Part shown: in pieces, positions 35,764 through 44,205 of the stretch
Layout: every line of letters starts with the position of its first letter
Numbering within the stretch: the first letter of the stretch is position 1
DNA from: Lentisphaera araneosa HTCC2155
GTDB taxonomy: Bacteria > Verrucomicrobiota > Lentisphaeria > Lentisphaerales > Lentisphaeraceae
Reading direction: 5' to 3'
Assembly: GCF_000170755.1 (NCBI RefSeq)
Contig: NZ_ABCK01000005.1
Coordinates: 1 to 64,000 of the forward strand
DNA length: 64,000 bases
Translations under genes and position numbers: made by a program
Notes under the pieces: model-generated
What the model was told of the DNA's origin: nothing
The model's database searches: none
Seen by the model: the letters and a program-made list of their open reading frames with translations, nothing else

Positions 35764-37119
35764 ATGAAGTTTCCTCCAAAGACAAGAGTTCAAAATCCAT
35801 TTAACTGTATCTCCGAAGATTCCCCGGATCTGCTGGGACAGTATCTGGAGTTATTTTCGCCTGTAGATAGTAAAGGACGCTACCTACCTTTTGATGAAAT
35901 AACCTATCGAATCCCCAAGGGCTTAGATGAAGATCTAGTTTGGTCAGTTATTAAAAGTGCCAGAGAGAAACAATTGAAGAAGCTTATCGAAATCGGTGAG
36001 CCTGTGCAGGCCTGTCATTATTATTTAACCCCTACAATTCAAAAGGCCATGTCTGAAACGGATCGAAATACAACGACGGCCTCTCTAGAATGGATGTGTA
36101 GTAAAATTGGCGAAGAAAAGCATCTGGAATATCTTCTGAATGACTTGATTGAAGATGAGGCTATAAGTAGTAGTCAATTAGAGGGTGCTGCTACGACGAC
36201 CAAAATTGCTAAAGATATGCTTAAACGCAAAAGAAAACCTAGAACGCCTGATGAAAAAATGATTCTAGGTAATTTTAAGATGATGCAATTTACTTGGCAG
36301 AATAGGCACAAGGAATTATCGCTAGACTTGATTTTAGAGATTCACAAAGTTGGTGTTGAAGACATAGATGACGATCATTACTTTCCGGGTGTTCTTAGAA
36401 ACTCGGACGACGTTGAAGTCGTGGATGCTGATGGGAACACTGTGCACACGCCTCCGCCAGCGGAAGGGCTGGAGCAACGATTGGAAAAACTTACAGAATG
36501 GACGAATCAAGCTCATGACGATATCAACAGCGACAGTTATCTGCATCCTCTGTTAAAGGCGATAACCTTACATTTTTCTATCGGCTATGAACATCCGTTT
36601 AGAGACGGTAATGGTCGAGTCGCTAGGGCCCTTTTTTATTGGTACCTGTTTAAAAATGATTTTTCGGCCTTTAGATATATTGCTATTAGTCTTTTATTAA
36701 AGCAGGCCCCGGTCAAGTATGGGAAAAGTTACCTTTATACTGAAACCGATGATATGGATTTAACTTATTTCTTAGATTATCAAAGTGATATAGTTTTTAG
36801 AGCTATAAATGAGTTTAAAAATTCATACCAAAAAACTCTCAAGCAAGAAGCTCAATTCAATAATTGGTTATGGGCATCGGGTTTATTTGGTAAACTCAAC
36901 GAAAAGCAAAAAACGGTCTTCCAGGTGGCTAAGAATAAAGGGGCACTAACATTTACAGCTATGAACGTAAAAGACAACCTCAATTGTTCCTATAACACTG
37001 CAGCTAGCGTACTCAATGATTTAGTGGCTTTGGGCCTCTTTGAAAAGAAGAAGCTAGGAAGAGAATGGGTGTTTAGTATTCGTAGTCAAGAGAAAATCAT
37101 TGAGTCATGGGAAAGCTAA
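35764..37119 (+). CDS. Fic family AMP-transferase
   Basis: 451 residues. The catalytic motif HPFRDGNGRVAR (277-288) is complete. An N-terminal inhibitory helix SSSQLEG (135-141) matches (S/T)-x3-E-(G/N), so this is a self-inhibited class II Fic. The C-terminal 80 residues form a winged HTH (FTAMNVKDNLNCSYNTAASVLNDLVALGLFEKKK), common in Fic-DNA-binding regulators. Probably AMPylates a protein target and represses its own promoter via the repeats upstream. Cargo of element 2, last gene before the right att. Confidence 0.92.
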   Translation: MKFPPKTRVQNPFNCISEDSPDLLGQYLELFSPVDSKGRYLPFDEITYRIPKGLDEDLVWSVIKSAREKQLKKLIEIGEPVQACHYYLTPTIQKAMSETDRNTTTASLEWMCSKIGEEKHLEYLLNDLIEDEAISSSQLEGAATTTKIAKDMLKRKRKPRTPDEKMILGNFKMMQFTWQNRHKELSLDLILEIHKVGVEDIDDDHYFPGVLRNSDDVEVVDADGNTVHTPPPAEGLEQRLEKLTEWTNQAHDDINSDSYLHPLLKAITLHFSIGYEHPFRDGNGRVARALFYWYLFKNDFSAFRYIAISLLLKQAPVKYGKSYLYTETDDMDLTYFLDYQSDIVFRAINEFKNSYQKTLKQEAQFNNWLWASGLFGKLNEKQKTVFQVAKNKGALTFTAMNVKDNLNCSYNTAASVLNDLVALGLFEKKKLGREWVFSIRSQEKIIESWES

Positions 37120-37214
37120 CTCAAAGTCAGTTTCGAATGATGATTAAGTCTAGAAATAGAGTGTCTTTCGCGTTTCGGAGAATTGTCAAAAACACGAGTG
37201 TAGAGAATTTGGTT

Positions 37215-37246
37215 TTGTAGCACTTTTGTAGCACTTTGCTTTTTTA
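37215..37246. other. Arm-type repeats of integrase 2, right end
   Basis: GTAGCACTT twice (37217, 37228) followed by TGCTTTTTT, the same pattern as at 30580. Defines the distal end of element 2 together with att copy 3. Confidence 0.6.
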
Positions 37247-37341
37247 TGCACTGAAATGAACCATTATGAACTGAGTACTATTTAAGTACGAAACATTCGA
37301 TAAGTGTAATAAAAGTACTTCTTTTTTTACCCATAAGTAGA

Positions 37342-37394
37342 TTCAAAATCCCCCGGCTTCGGTCGTGTGGGTTCAAGTCCCACCTTCGGTACTA
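37342..37394 (+). other. att copy 3 (right end of element 2)
   Basis: 53 bases identical to the tRNA-Leu 3' half, again without a 5' half. It is followed by AAATAAGGGT and an imperfect hairpin ending in ACCCT, likely the original chromosomal tRNA terminator. It marks the return to pre-island chromosome. Confidence 0.9.
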
Positions 37395-37450
37395 AAATAA
37401 GGGTCTATGCCCGCAAGGGAACATACCCTGTAGTTGATTTTAGCTCTTAA

Positions 37451-38236
37451 TCAGCCTTCTGTCTCCTCCTGTGGTTTATTTTCAATTAGATCTATATACT
37501 CCTGAGTCAAAGATTTCGATAATCCTGTAGCGGCAGCTATTTTTTCGACTTTCCAACCTTCCTTTAAGCAAGTCTGAACTCTTTTGAAATCATTGGTATA
37601 TCGCGTAACAGCTCGAACTGAGTGTGTTGTTTCCCGAGCGGTTTGTTCAATAGACTTTCCTTCATAACAATGTTTTATACAAATAATACGCTTATGAGTC
37701 AGCGTGGGACCAAGATCATGAATTGTACCTCGCCGAGGGACCAATCTGTTATGTTCTTTTTCATATTCTCTTAGATATGAAGAGATTGTACTTGGAGAAA
37801 GCCCCATGATGGAGCCAGCATCAGCAAGGGTTAAGACGCCTCCCTGTTGATAAGTTTGATCAAAGATTCGAACAACCTTCGTTATATTGCGTTTACGTTT
37901 CTTCTCCTTGGCTAAATACGCTTCAATATCATCATCGTGAATCATATCTAAAACAACAGGAACGAGCTTACATCGTTCAAGGGCTTTGCCATAACCGGCT
38001 GTTTCTGCGGCATCAACTGCGTACCACAAAGCTTGTCCCATTTTCATTCTTTCTGTTGCGGGATAATAGGTTTCAATAGTTTTAATGAGCTCTAAAACAA
38101 GACGTTCTACTAAGAGCTCGCCACCGAGCTGCGGACAATGCTGAAGAAAGAAATTCATGAGTACAGCTTTAAAATCCTTTTTAGTCCAGGCTGGCTCAGG
38201 TTTCGACTCTTTTTTATTAACGAGTTTATCTTTCAT
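37451..38236 (-). CDS. DUF1670-like protein 1
   Basis: 261 residues. It has two HTH-like parts: TLADAGSIMGLSPSTISSYL (about 136-155) and KVEKIAAATGLSKSLTQEYI near the end. The block VPRRGTIHDLGPTLTHK and HSVRAVTRYTNDFKRV fits my memory of DUF1670. The function of the family is unknown; it looks DNA-binding. Two bases after the second DUF1670 gene. No catalytic motif. Confidence 0.65.
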   Translation of the reverse strand: MKDKLVNKKESKPEPAWTKKDFKAVLMNFFLQHCPQLGGELLVERLVLELIKTIETYYPATERMKMGQALWYAVDAAETAGYGKALERCKLVPVVLDMIHDDDIEAYLAKEKKRKRNITKVVRIFDQTYQQGGVLTLADAGSIMGLSPSTISSYLREYEKEHNRLVPRRGTIHDLGPTLTHKRIICIKHCYEGKSIEQTARETTHSVRAVTRYTNDFKRVQTCLKEGWKVEKIAAATGLSKSLTQEYIDLIENKPQEETEG

Positions 38237-38238
38237 GT

Positions 38239-39084
38239 CTATTGCCCAGCCTTTTTTTTAGAGTCTACACTTTCCCAAAAACGGGTGCCCATAGTCTGTA
38301 TTTCTTCCAAGCGCTCACGGTACGCAGCTGTTTTCATATACTGATCTCGAAGGTCAAGGCATTTGTTGGTCAAAGCTAATGAACAACCTACGATCAAGGA
38401 TGTTTTCAAAGTATCAGAAACTTCGCTTTGACAATGGACTATACGACAAAAAGATGTGATATAACGCTCTATAGCCCTGAGAGAATGTTGCATATTACGG
38501 GCTATATCCTCGGGACATTCACCTTGGATAAACTTCTCTATGGCTTTTGTTCTGTGGGTAATACCTGGGCCGATATCTTTTTTGTTTCCCCGGGTTGGAA
38601 CAAGGCATTCATGTTTCTTTTGATAATCACGAATGTCATTGCGCACCGTTTTTACATCACAATCCAGTATGCAAGCTAAATCTTCCTGAGTCAGTAAACA
38701 CTCCTGATCATAGCATTCCTCACACATCCGAACAATTTGATTGGCTCGCTTGGCTGAGCGGCCATACTTCAAATACACTTCTTGATCATCCTCAAGCTGG
38801 TGAACCGTAAGGGTGATGATTTTGAATTGACAAGCTGCTAGAGGTTTTCCCGCAGGTTCCAAAGCACTTATTGCCTTCCATTTCATTTGACCTGGCTGCA
38901 GTTCGGCGTCTGGACTATATGGGCCGATGCCAAATACCTCCACTGCTTTGTCGGCTATGACTTCTGATTCAAAGCGTGAGCAACTGGTTCCCTCAACAAT
39001 GACATTAACCAGGGTTGAGGTATTACTTCTGAGCGCAAGTCGTTTGCTACTGCCTTCTTTACGATTTATTGTATCTGATATCAT
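38239..39084 (-). CDS. DUF1670-like protein 2
   Basis: 281 residues, paralogous to the downstream gene: LTQEDLACILDCDVKTVRNDI, VPTRGNKKDIGPGITHR and HSLRAIERYITSF align block by block. It is first in the two-gene unit, with AAGGAG before the ATG. Two unequal paralogues in tandem suggest a heteromeric DNA-binding complex. Flanked by the island end and by an IS110 remnant. Confidence 0.65.
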   Translation of the reverse strand: MISDTINRKEGSSKRLALRSNTSTLVNVIVEGTSCSRFESEVIADKAVEVFGIGPYSPDAELQPGQMKWKAISALEPAGKPLAACQFKIITLTVHQLEDDQEVYLKYGRSAKRANQIVRMCEECYDQECLLTQEDLACILDCDVKTVRNDIRDYQKKHECLVPTRGNKKDIGPGITHRTKAIEKFIQGECPEDIARNMQHSLRAIERYITSFCRIVHCQSEVSDTLKTSLIVGCSLALTNKCLDLRDQYMKTAAYRERLEEIQTMGTRFWESVDSKKKAGQ

Positions 39085-39182
39085 GGGATACTCCTTATTG
39101 TTTTTGCTTTTTCACAATTAATATAAGGGATGTCCCATGCTATTTTTAGAGCCCTAAATCTTTAGCGGGTATACGCCCGTAT

Positions 39183-40073
39183 CGGAATAAAGTTAATAAA
39201 GCTGACTCTTCCTTCTCAAAGGGAAGTCTGAAAAAGTTAACTCTTCGCAGAAGAAATTTAGTGGATGATCGAACAAGTTTAACTAATCAATTAACTGCGT
39301 TGCTTAAAATTTATTATCCACAAGCCCTTAAAGTAGTTGGCAACCATCTGTACGCAGAAATATTTATGGAATTCCTAGATAAGTATCCAAGTCCGCAGTC
39401 GATTCTTAATGCCCATCAAATTGGGATCACGAAATTTTTTAATAAGAGAAGTACCAGTAGTAAAAAAACAAAAGAAAGAGTTAAAGCCTTACGTAGTTCT
39501 ATTGTTGTTGTACACGATAAAGATGAGTTAGACTGTTATGTATTCGTAGCTCGACAATTCTGTGTGCGAATCAAAAGCTTGAATGAAGTTATTAAAGCTT
39601 ATGAGAAAAAGATTTTGAAGATCTATACAGAACATGAGGACTATGAACTATTTCATTCCTTTCCAGGAGCAGGACCAAGTATTGGACCTCGACTCATGGC
39701 TTTCTTTGGAGATGATAGAGAACGTTTTCAATCAGTAGAAGAAGTCTTAAAGACTAGTGAAGTAGCACCTGTAACAATTCAGAGTGGAAAGATGAATATT
39801 GTGAGAAGGAGGCTTTTGTGTGATAGATTCACTCAGCTTAGCTTTGTGGAATTTGCTAACAATTCAATCCGATCATCTATCTGGGCTCATGAATTTTATT
39901 ATCACAAAAAAGCTCTCAATATGCCTCATTTTTGCATCTTAAGAGCTTTAGCATACAAATGGATAAGAATTATGTACCGATGCTGGAAAACGAGGACTAA
40001 CTACTGTGAAAAAACCTATTTGCAGGTTTTAGAAAAAAGAAAACCAGCGTGGTATCAAAAAGTTATGAATTAA
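39183..40073 (+). pseudogene. IS110-family transposase, 5'-truncated
   Basis: The open frame runs from about 39183 without a proper start; the nominal GTG is at 39261. The C-terminal Tnp_20-type domain is clear: LFHSFPGAGPSIGPRLMAFFGDD, IQSGKMNIVRRR and the C-terminal YKWIRIMYRCW. The N-terminal DEDD (RuvC-like) catalytic domain is missing, so it cannot recombine DNA. Remaining length about 297 codons. Confidence 0.8.
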
Positions 40074-40129
40074 GACAAAAACCTACTTGCAAGTGCACTC
40101 AGAAAAGCCCAGCTTTTAACCGATAACTG

Positions 40130-40220
40130 CCCCCCTTCTAGCTAACTCTCTTGACTCTTTCAGCGTAGCGGTCTTGCAGTGACTGAAATGAACGATCTTT
40201 GAGCTTGGTGGTCCCAAGGA
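40130..40220. repeat. Fragment of the GATCT/GCCAAGCT repeat family
   Basis: Reads GCGGTCTTGCAGTGACTGAA, then GAACGATCTTTGAGC and TGGTGGTCCCAAGG, a degenerate version of the roughly 100-base repeat at 42287, 42370 and 43615. Confidence 0.55.
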
Positions 40221-40235
40221 AGCGGTCTTCCACTC

Positions 40236-40502
40236 CTAGCCATTCGTTGCTGTTTCTAGGCTTTCTAAAAGCTTCAAAGCTTCGCTATTGCTATCTCCGC
40301 AATATTCCCGTGAAGCCTGATAGCTATTACAAACTTTGGGCCTCAGAGGATTATCCCAGAGCAAGCAGAGATTATCTTCATCGAGCTGAGGACATCGTTG
40401 ACCCGCTAGCTTCACCCCATTAACTCCAGGGATAGCCGCAGAAATACTAATGGCAGTACAACAAGCGCCACAACCCGGACGACAAGAAAATTCTTCTTTC
40501 AT
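40236..40502 (-). CDS. YkgJ-type cysteine-cluster protein
   Basis: 88 residues. CRPGCGACC (C7, C11, C14, C15) then C at RCPQL and LRPKVCNSY match the UPF0153/YkgJ cysteine cluster thought to bind zinc or Fe-S. Shorter than many members. Its 3' flank (40130-40235) carries fragments of the 100-base hairpin repeat. Confidence 0.75.
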   Translation of the reverse strand: MKEEFSCRPGCGACCTAISISAAIPGVNGVKLAGQRCPQLDEDNLCLLWDNPLRPKVCNSYQASREYCGDSNSEALKLLESLETATNG

Positions 40503-40624
40503 TGACAGTCCTTACAAATAAATTGCGAAAAGTATTGATGGGGGATAGAAAGTCCTAATTACTCCACTAGGTCATGCCAAATGATAAAAGAAAGCTCCAA
40601 GCCCAAGCAATCCACAAGACAGAG

Positions 40625-40870
40625 TAAACTCACGGGAGGATCGCTACGCTCAAGGAGGCGGAGCAGAGATCCTTAGGTTGCGCTCGTACCGAGCTTGGGG
40701 TGCGGCAACAAGTTGCCTTAGGTTGCGCCTTCGGCTTAGGTAATGAAGCTAAGCTTCTGAGTTGACGCGCTAAAGCGCTGAATTCACGGACTGAGTCCTA
40801 AGATTACGGAACGAAGTTCCTGAGTTGACGTTTCCACAGTTAGACAATTACAAGGTTTCAGGAATCAGGT
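40625..40870. repeat. Hairpin mosaic, copy 2
   Basis: Successive stems: GGCAACaaGTTGCC, GCCttcGGC, GAAGCTaAGCTTC, GCGCTaaAGCGC, GGACTgAGTCC and GGAACgaaGTTCC. They are joined by TTAGGTTGCG, TGAGTTGACG, TGAATTCACG and TAAGATTACG. Ends next to the IS3 left terminus, as at 3242. No coding capacity. Confidence 0.75.
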
Positions 40871-40926
40871 AGCAGGAGGTGCTGTCTTGTCCTGATATAG
40901 GTTGTCATCTAAAATAGGAAAAACCT

Positions 40927-41310
40927 ATGAAAGATACAATAAGATATAGTGAATCATTTAAACAAAAAGTGGTAAACGAGATCTCCAAAGGTAAATTTAT
41001 AAGCTGTGGAGAAGCGAGCCAAGCTTATGGGATATCAGGCTCTTGTACAGTAAGAGCCTGGGTCAAAAAGTATGGTAGAACAGACTTATTACCAAAGGTG
41101 ATTAAAGTGGAAACAGAAAATGATATTGATGAGATTAAAGCTCTTAAAAAGCATATTGCTGAGTTAGAGAAAACAGTAACCGAACTAGCGATAAGTGATG
41201 TTATGAATAAAGCTTACTTTGATATAGCTTGTGATGAGTTCGGCGTATCTGATAAAGAAGCCTTCAAAAAAAAAGTCGGTGTGAAGCGGTCAAAAGAGTC
41301 AGATCAATGA
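40927..41310 (+). CDS. IS3 OrfA (HTH subunit)
   Basis: 127 residues. N-terminal HTH (SFKQKVVNEI, ISCGEASQAYGIS, TVRAWVKKYG) for end binding and a C-terminal zipper helix (IKALKKHIAELEKTVTELAI). In IS3 elements OrfA and a frameshifted OrfAB cooperate; OrfA alone can repress. Starts 44 bases from the left end. Confidence 0.92.
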   Translation: MKDTIRYSESFKQKVVNEISKGKFISCGEASQAYGISGSCTVRAWVKKYGRTDLLPKVIKVETENDIDEIKALKKHIAELEKTVTELAISDVMNKAYFDIACDEFGVSDKEAFKKKVGVKRSKESDQ

Positions 41311-42143
41311 ATAGCCACTTTACTGTTAAACAACTTTGTAATCACCTCCATATGAGTCGGCAAAATTTCTATAAAAATAAATCTTTAAGCACCAAAAAAG
41401 AAGTAGATAGAAAACTTGTGATCGATCTTATTAAAGAACAACGTTGCATTCAATCTGAGCTCGGAATTCGAAAGCTGCAGAATATGTTAGTAGATAACTT
41501 CAAAGAGAATTCTATACAGATAGGACGAGATCGCTTATTCGATATAGCTCGCGAAGAACGCCTATTAATCAAAAGAAAGAGGAAGTACTGTCGAACTACT
41601 GACTCTAGGCATCGTTTTAAAGTCTACAAAAATCTAATAAAGGATAAGGTGTTAACCGCACCTAACCAGGTGTGGGTTTGTGATATAACCTACATCAGAG
41701 TTGCAAAAAGCTTTGTTTATCTAGCGTTAATCACAGATGCCTTCTCTAGAAAAATTATTGCTTATAATGTGGGAGAGAGTTTAGAAGCTGTAGGATGTAT
41801 CAAAGCATTAAAGATGGCTTTAAAAAGTCTCCCAAAAGGGTCATACCCCATCCATCACTCTGACCGTGGGTCTCAGTACTGCTGTCACGATTACATTGAA
41901 ATCTTGACGAATAGAAATCTTCCTGTCAGTATGACTGAAGAAAACCATTGCTATGAAAATTCAAAAGCTGAAAGAGTCAACGGAATACTGAAGTATGAAT
42001 ATCATTTACGCGAAACATTTAAGAACTTTAAAGATGCTAAAAAAGCAATTAAGCAGGCTATTTACTTATACAATAATTGTCGCCCTCATACAGCTTTGGA
42101 ATATTCATTTCCAAGTGTTGTTCATGAAACACAATGTGCATAA
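41307..42143 (+). CDS. IS3 OrfB transposase (DDE)
   Basis: 278 residues with the DDE triad in context: WVCDITYI (D), HHSDRGSQYC (D) and ENSKAERVNG (E), the last spaced as in D-D-35-E. The N-terminal HTH_21-like region (RCIQSELGIRKLQNML) is present. The ATG lies inside the orfA stop; an A-rich stretch at 41267-41275 could serve ribosomal frameshifting to give OrfAB. The gene looks intact, so the element may be active. Confidence 0.93.
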   Translation: MNSHFTVKQLCNHLHMSRQNFYKNKSLSTKKEVDRKLVIDLIKEQRCIQSELGIRKLQNMLVDNFKENSIQIGRDRLFDIAREERLLIKRKRKYCRTTDSRHRFKVYKNLIKDKVLTAPNQVWVCDITYIRVAKSFVYLALITDAFSRKIIAYNVGESLEAVGCIKALKMALKSLPKGSYPIHHSDRGSQYCCHDYIEILTNRNLPVSMTEENHCYENSKAERVNGILKYEYHLRETFKNFKDAKKAIKQAIYLYNNCRPHTALEYSFPSVVHETQCA

Positions 42144-42196
42144 ATATTAGTCAATTAACATAAACAAAAGTGACAACTATTTTTCAGGACTTGACA

Positions 42197-42480
42197 GCTC
42201 GTTCCGAGCTTAGGTAACGAAGCAAAGCTTCTTGGTGGCGCCTTCGGCTTAGGTGACAGGTTTTTAACTGATGACTGAAGGGCGAAGTCCGATCTGCAGT
42301 GAATGAAATGAGCGATCTGCAGTGAGCAACGCGAACGATCTTGCAGCGAAGAGATCTTTGAGCGTAGTGGTTTTTTATTCGCAATTGCCAAGCTGGAGCT
42401 TGGCGGTCCCAAGTGCAGCGAAGTGGTTTTTTATTCGCAATTGCCAAGCTGGAGCTTGGCGATCCCAAGTGCAGCGCTCT
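42197..42480. repeat. Hairpin mosaic copy 3 plus tandem 85-base repeat
   Basis: First part: GCTCGttcCGAGC, GAAGCaaaGCTTC and GCCttcGGC with TTAGGT linkers. Second part: a unit with GGTTTTTTATTCGCAATT, the hairpin GCCAAGCTggAGCTTGGC and a CGGTCCCAAGTGCAGCG tail occurs twice (about 42370 and 42425). Apparent ORFs on the minus strand here are by-products of the repeats. Confidence 0.75.
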
Positions 42481-42584
42481 AATCAAATTATTTCCATTTA
42501 AGAATTTTAAAGATTAAAGAATAGGACTTATGTTCATCTCTTTAGTATTAATTTTTTGGTTTTGGTCGATAAGGGAGGTTTTTC

Positions 42585-43265
42585 ATGTGGTTGAATCATG
42601 AGCGAACAAGCAATTCTGCTGTAGTGACCTACCGCGAATCTTTGTTAAATTCCTGCCCAAACCACCTTGTGATCGATAAGTTATTTAATGAAGATCAACT
42701 CGATGCCGTCGTAAAGATTTTACAGCAAGAACATTATTGGAAAAGTCAAAGGCATAGCTACTCCTCTTTATATGTCGATCAGGATGAATGGCAAAAAACC
42801 AGCTATGATCAACGTTTTGTTCAGCGCGATCTTTGGCAAGGAAAAATGCTCAAACCCAGTTTAGCTCAAGACTTTTTATTCTTTTTACGTGGGGGTGAAT
42901 TCATGTCCTTCTTATCAGGTATTTTCAATGTACACTTAACTGATAAGACGGTTGCTGATCCAGAAATTAATACGAACTATTTTCGCTTAGGTCCTGACGA
43001 CTTTGTTGAGCAACACGCTGATGATTCACCCGGAAGAGAAGTCTGCATGCTGCTCTACTTAAATAAAAGTTGGAACTATCATTCTGGAGGTGAGCTCACT
43101 TTTAAAAGTAGCGGCGATGATCCTCTAATGATTAGCCCTCTTTATAATCGCTGCATCTTATTTGACCCGTCCTCAAAAGGATCCGAACACTGGGTCGAAA
43201 AATTTAAAGCTAATCCTTCAGTGCAACACCGCTATAACGTCACTAGTTGGTACTGGTCGAAATAA
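42585..43265 (+). CDS. 2OG-Fe(II) dioxygenase
   Basis: 226 residues. Iron ligands H144-x-D146 (EQHADDSPG) and H202 (SEHWVEKF), with R216 in HRYNVTSWYW placed to bind 2-oxoglutarate. The strand REVCMLLYLNKSW...GGELTF is typical of prolyl-4-hydroxylase-like folds. Substrate unknown. The ATG at 42585 follows GGGAGG. It stands between two repeat tracts as an isolated gene. Confidence 0.85.
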   Translation: MWLNHERTSNSAVVTYRESLLNSCPNHLVIDKLFNEDQLDAVVKILQQEHYWKSQRHSYSSLYVDQDEWQKTSYDQRFVQRDLWQGKMLKPSLAQDFLFFLRGGEFMSFLSGIFNVHLTDKTVADPEINTNYFRLGPDDFVEQHADDSPGREVCMLLYLNKSWNYHSGGELTFKSSGDDPLMISPLYNRCILFDPSSKGSEHWVEKFKANPSVQHRYNVTSWYWSK

Positions 43266-43269
43266 GAGC

Positions 43270-43765
43270 AGGAGGCGCACTTCGTGCTTAGGGGGCGGAG
43301 CGATAATTTTTAATTGAAGGGAACGCCTTCGGCTTGAGTTGCACTCGCTTCGCTCGTTTAGGTTTAATCTTTTTGTCATTTGCAAGCGCCATTGGTCTGA
43401 GTGTGCAATGACACAAAAGTTAAAAGGACTGACGCTTAGGTGGCAGGTGGTAGGGGGACCGAGTAAACGAAGCGGAGCTTCTGAGTTGACGCGCTAAAGC
43501 ACTGAATTGACGGAACGAAGTAGTTGAGATTACGCCCGATGGCCTGAGTTGACGATTCCACAGTTAGAAAAATCTACGATTGGACAATTTAAAACTAACA
43601 ACTGCAGGGCGAAGCCCGATCTGCAGTGAATGTAATGAGCGATCTTTGAACGTAGTGGTTTTTTATCCGCAATTGCCAAGCTGGAGCTTGGCGGTCCCAG
43701 GTGCAGCGATCTTTTTATTCGTAATTGCCAAGCTGGAGCTTAGCGGTCCCAAGTGAAGCGATCTA
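43270..43765. repeat. Hairpin mosaic, copy 4
   Basis: About 500 bases. Stems GCACttcGTGC, GAAGCggaGCTTC, GCGCTaaAGCAC (one mismatch) with GAGTTGACG linkers. Then the GATCTGCAGTGA...GAGCGATCT unit and two more copies of the GCCAAGCTggAGCTTGGC unit (about 43674 and 43729, the second with one change). It runs to the stop codon of the 43768 gene. Confidence 0.75.
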
Positions 43766-43767
43766 AA

Positions 43768-44016
43768 TTATTTAAGAATGAGGATGTAGAAGATGACGGC
43801 GACGAGAAGGAAAGTGAAGACGCGGGAGATTTTTTTAAAACGGACTTCTTTTGCGGCAATTTCGCGATCGATTTTGGCTAGGGCTTCGGGATTATGTTGT
43901 CTTAAGATTTTTGCTTGCTGAGCACTACTCATGTTCATAAAATCTTTTTTAGCTTGCTCTTTGCGTTGCTGCAAGGTGCTTTCAGTGGATGGCTTTTCTT
44001 CAGCGTGGTAATCCAT
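43768..44016 (-). CDS. Small single-helix membrane protein
   Basis: 82 residues. A polar helical N-terminus (QQRKEQAKKDFMNMSSAQQAKILRQHNPEALAKID) is followed by one transmembrane helix at the C-terminus (about 63-82, VFTFLLVAVIFYILIL). A tail-anchored topology. Function unknown. Confidence 0.6.
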   Translation of the reverse strand: MDYHAEEKPSTESTLQQRKEQAKKDFMNMSSAQQAKILRQHNPEALAKIDREIAAKEVRFKKISRVFTFLLVAVIFYILILK

Positions 44017-44205
44017 ATAAACTCATTGTGATTAATTTTTACTAAAATAGAGCTCATTTTGATATTTTATCATGGTCCATTTTATATTTCATTCAGCTTA
44101 TTGGATTCTTTTTGATTAAGTTGATGAGAAATTCAAGTTCTTGAGTGATGCATTTGTTTTTATTGATTTTGGCATTTATTCAAAATAAAAATCAAAGTCA
44201 CCTTT

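Larger units (their letters stand above)
40883..42196 (+). mobile_element. Complete IS3-family (IS150-like) element
   Basis: 1314 bases. The left end TGTCTTGTCCTGATATAGG and the complement of the right end TGTCAAGTCCTGAAAAATAG are imperfect inverted repeats of about 25 bases beginning TG. It holds orfA and orfB with an ATGA overlap. I see no clear 3-base target duplication. A second, truncated copy is at 2724-3241 in inverted orientation. Confidence 0.88.

Noticed and set aside
39183-40073. Active IS110 recombinase with a guide (bridge) RNA
   Set aside because: The N-terminal DEDD domain is missing and no element ends were found, so it is a remnant.
40625-40870. Possible CRISPR array
   Set aside because: Units have no constant repeat with unique spacers; each unit is itself a different palindrome, and no cas gene is in the window.
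42155-42486. Minus-strand ORFs of 85 and 100 residues
   Set aside because: They arise from translation through the tandem hairpin repeats and overlap each other in different frames.
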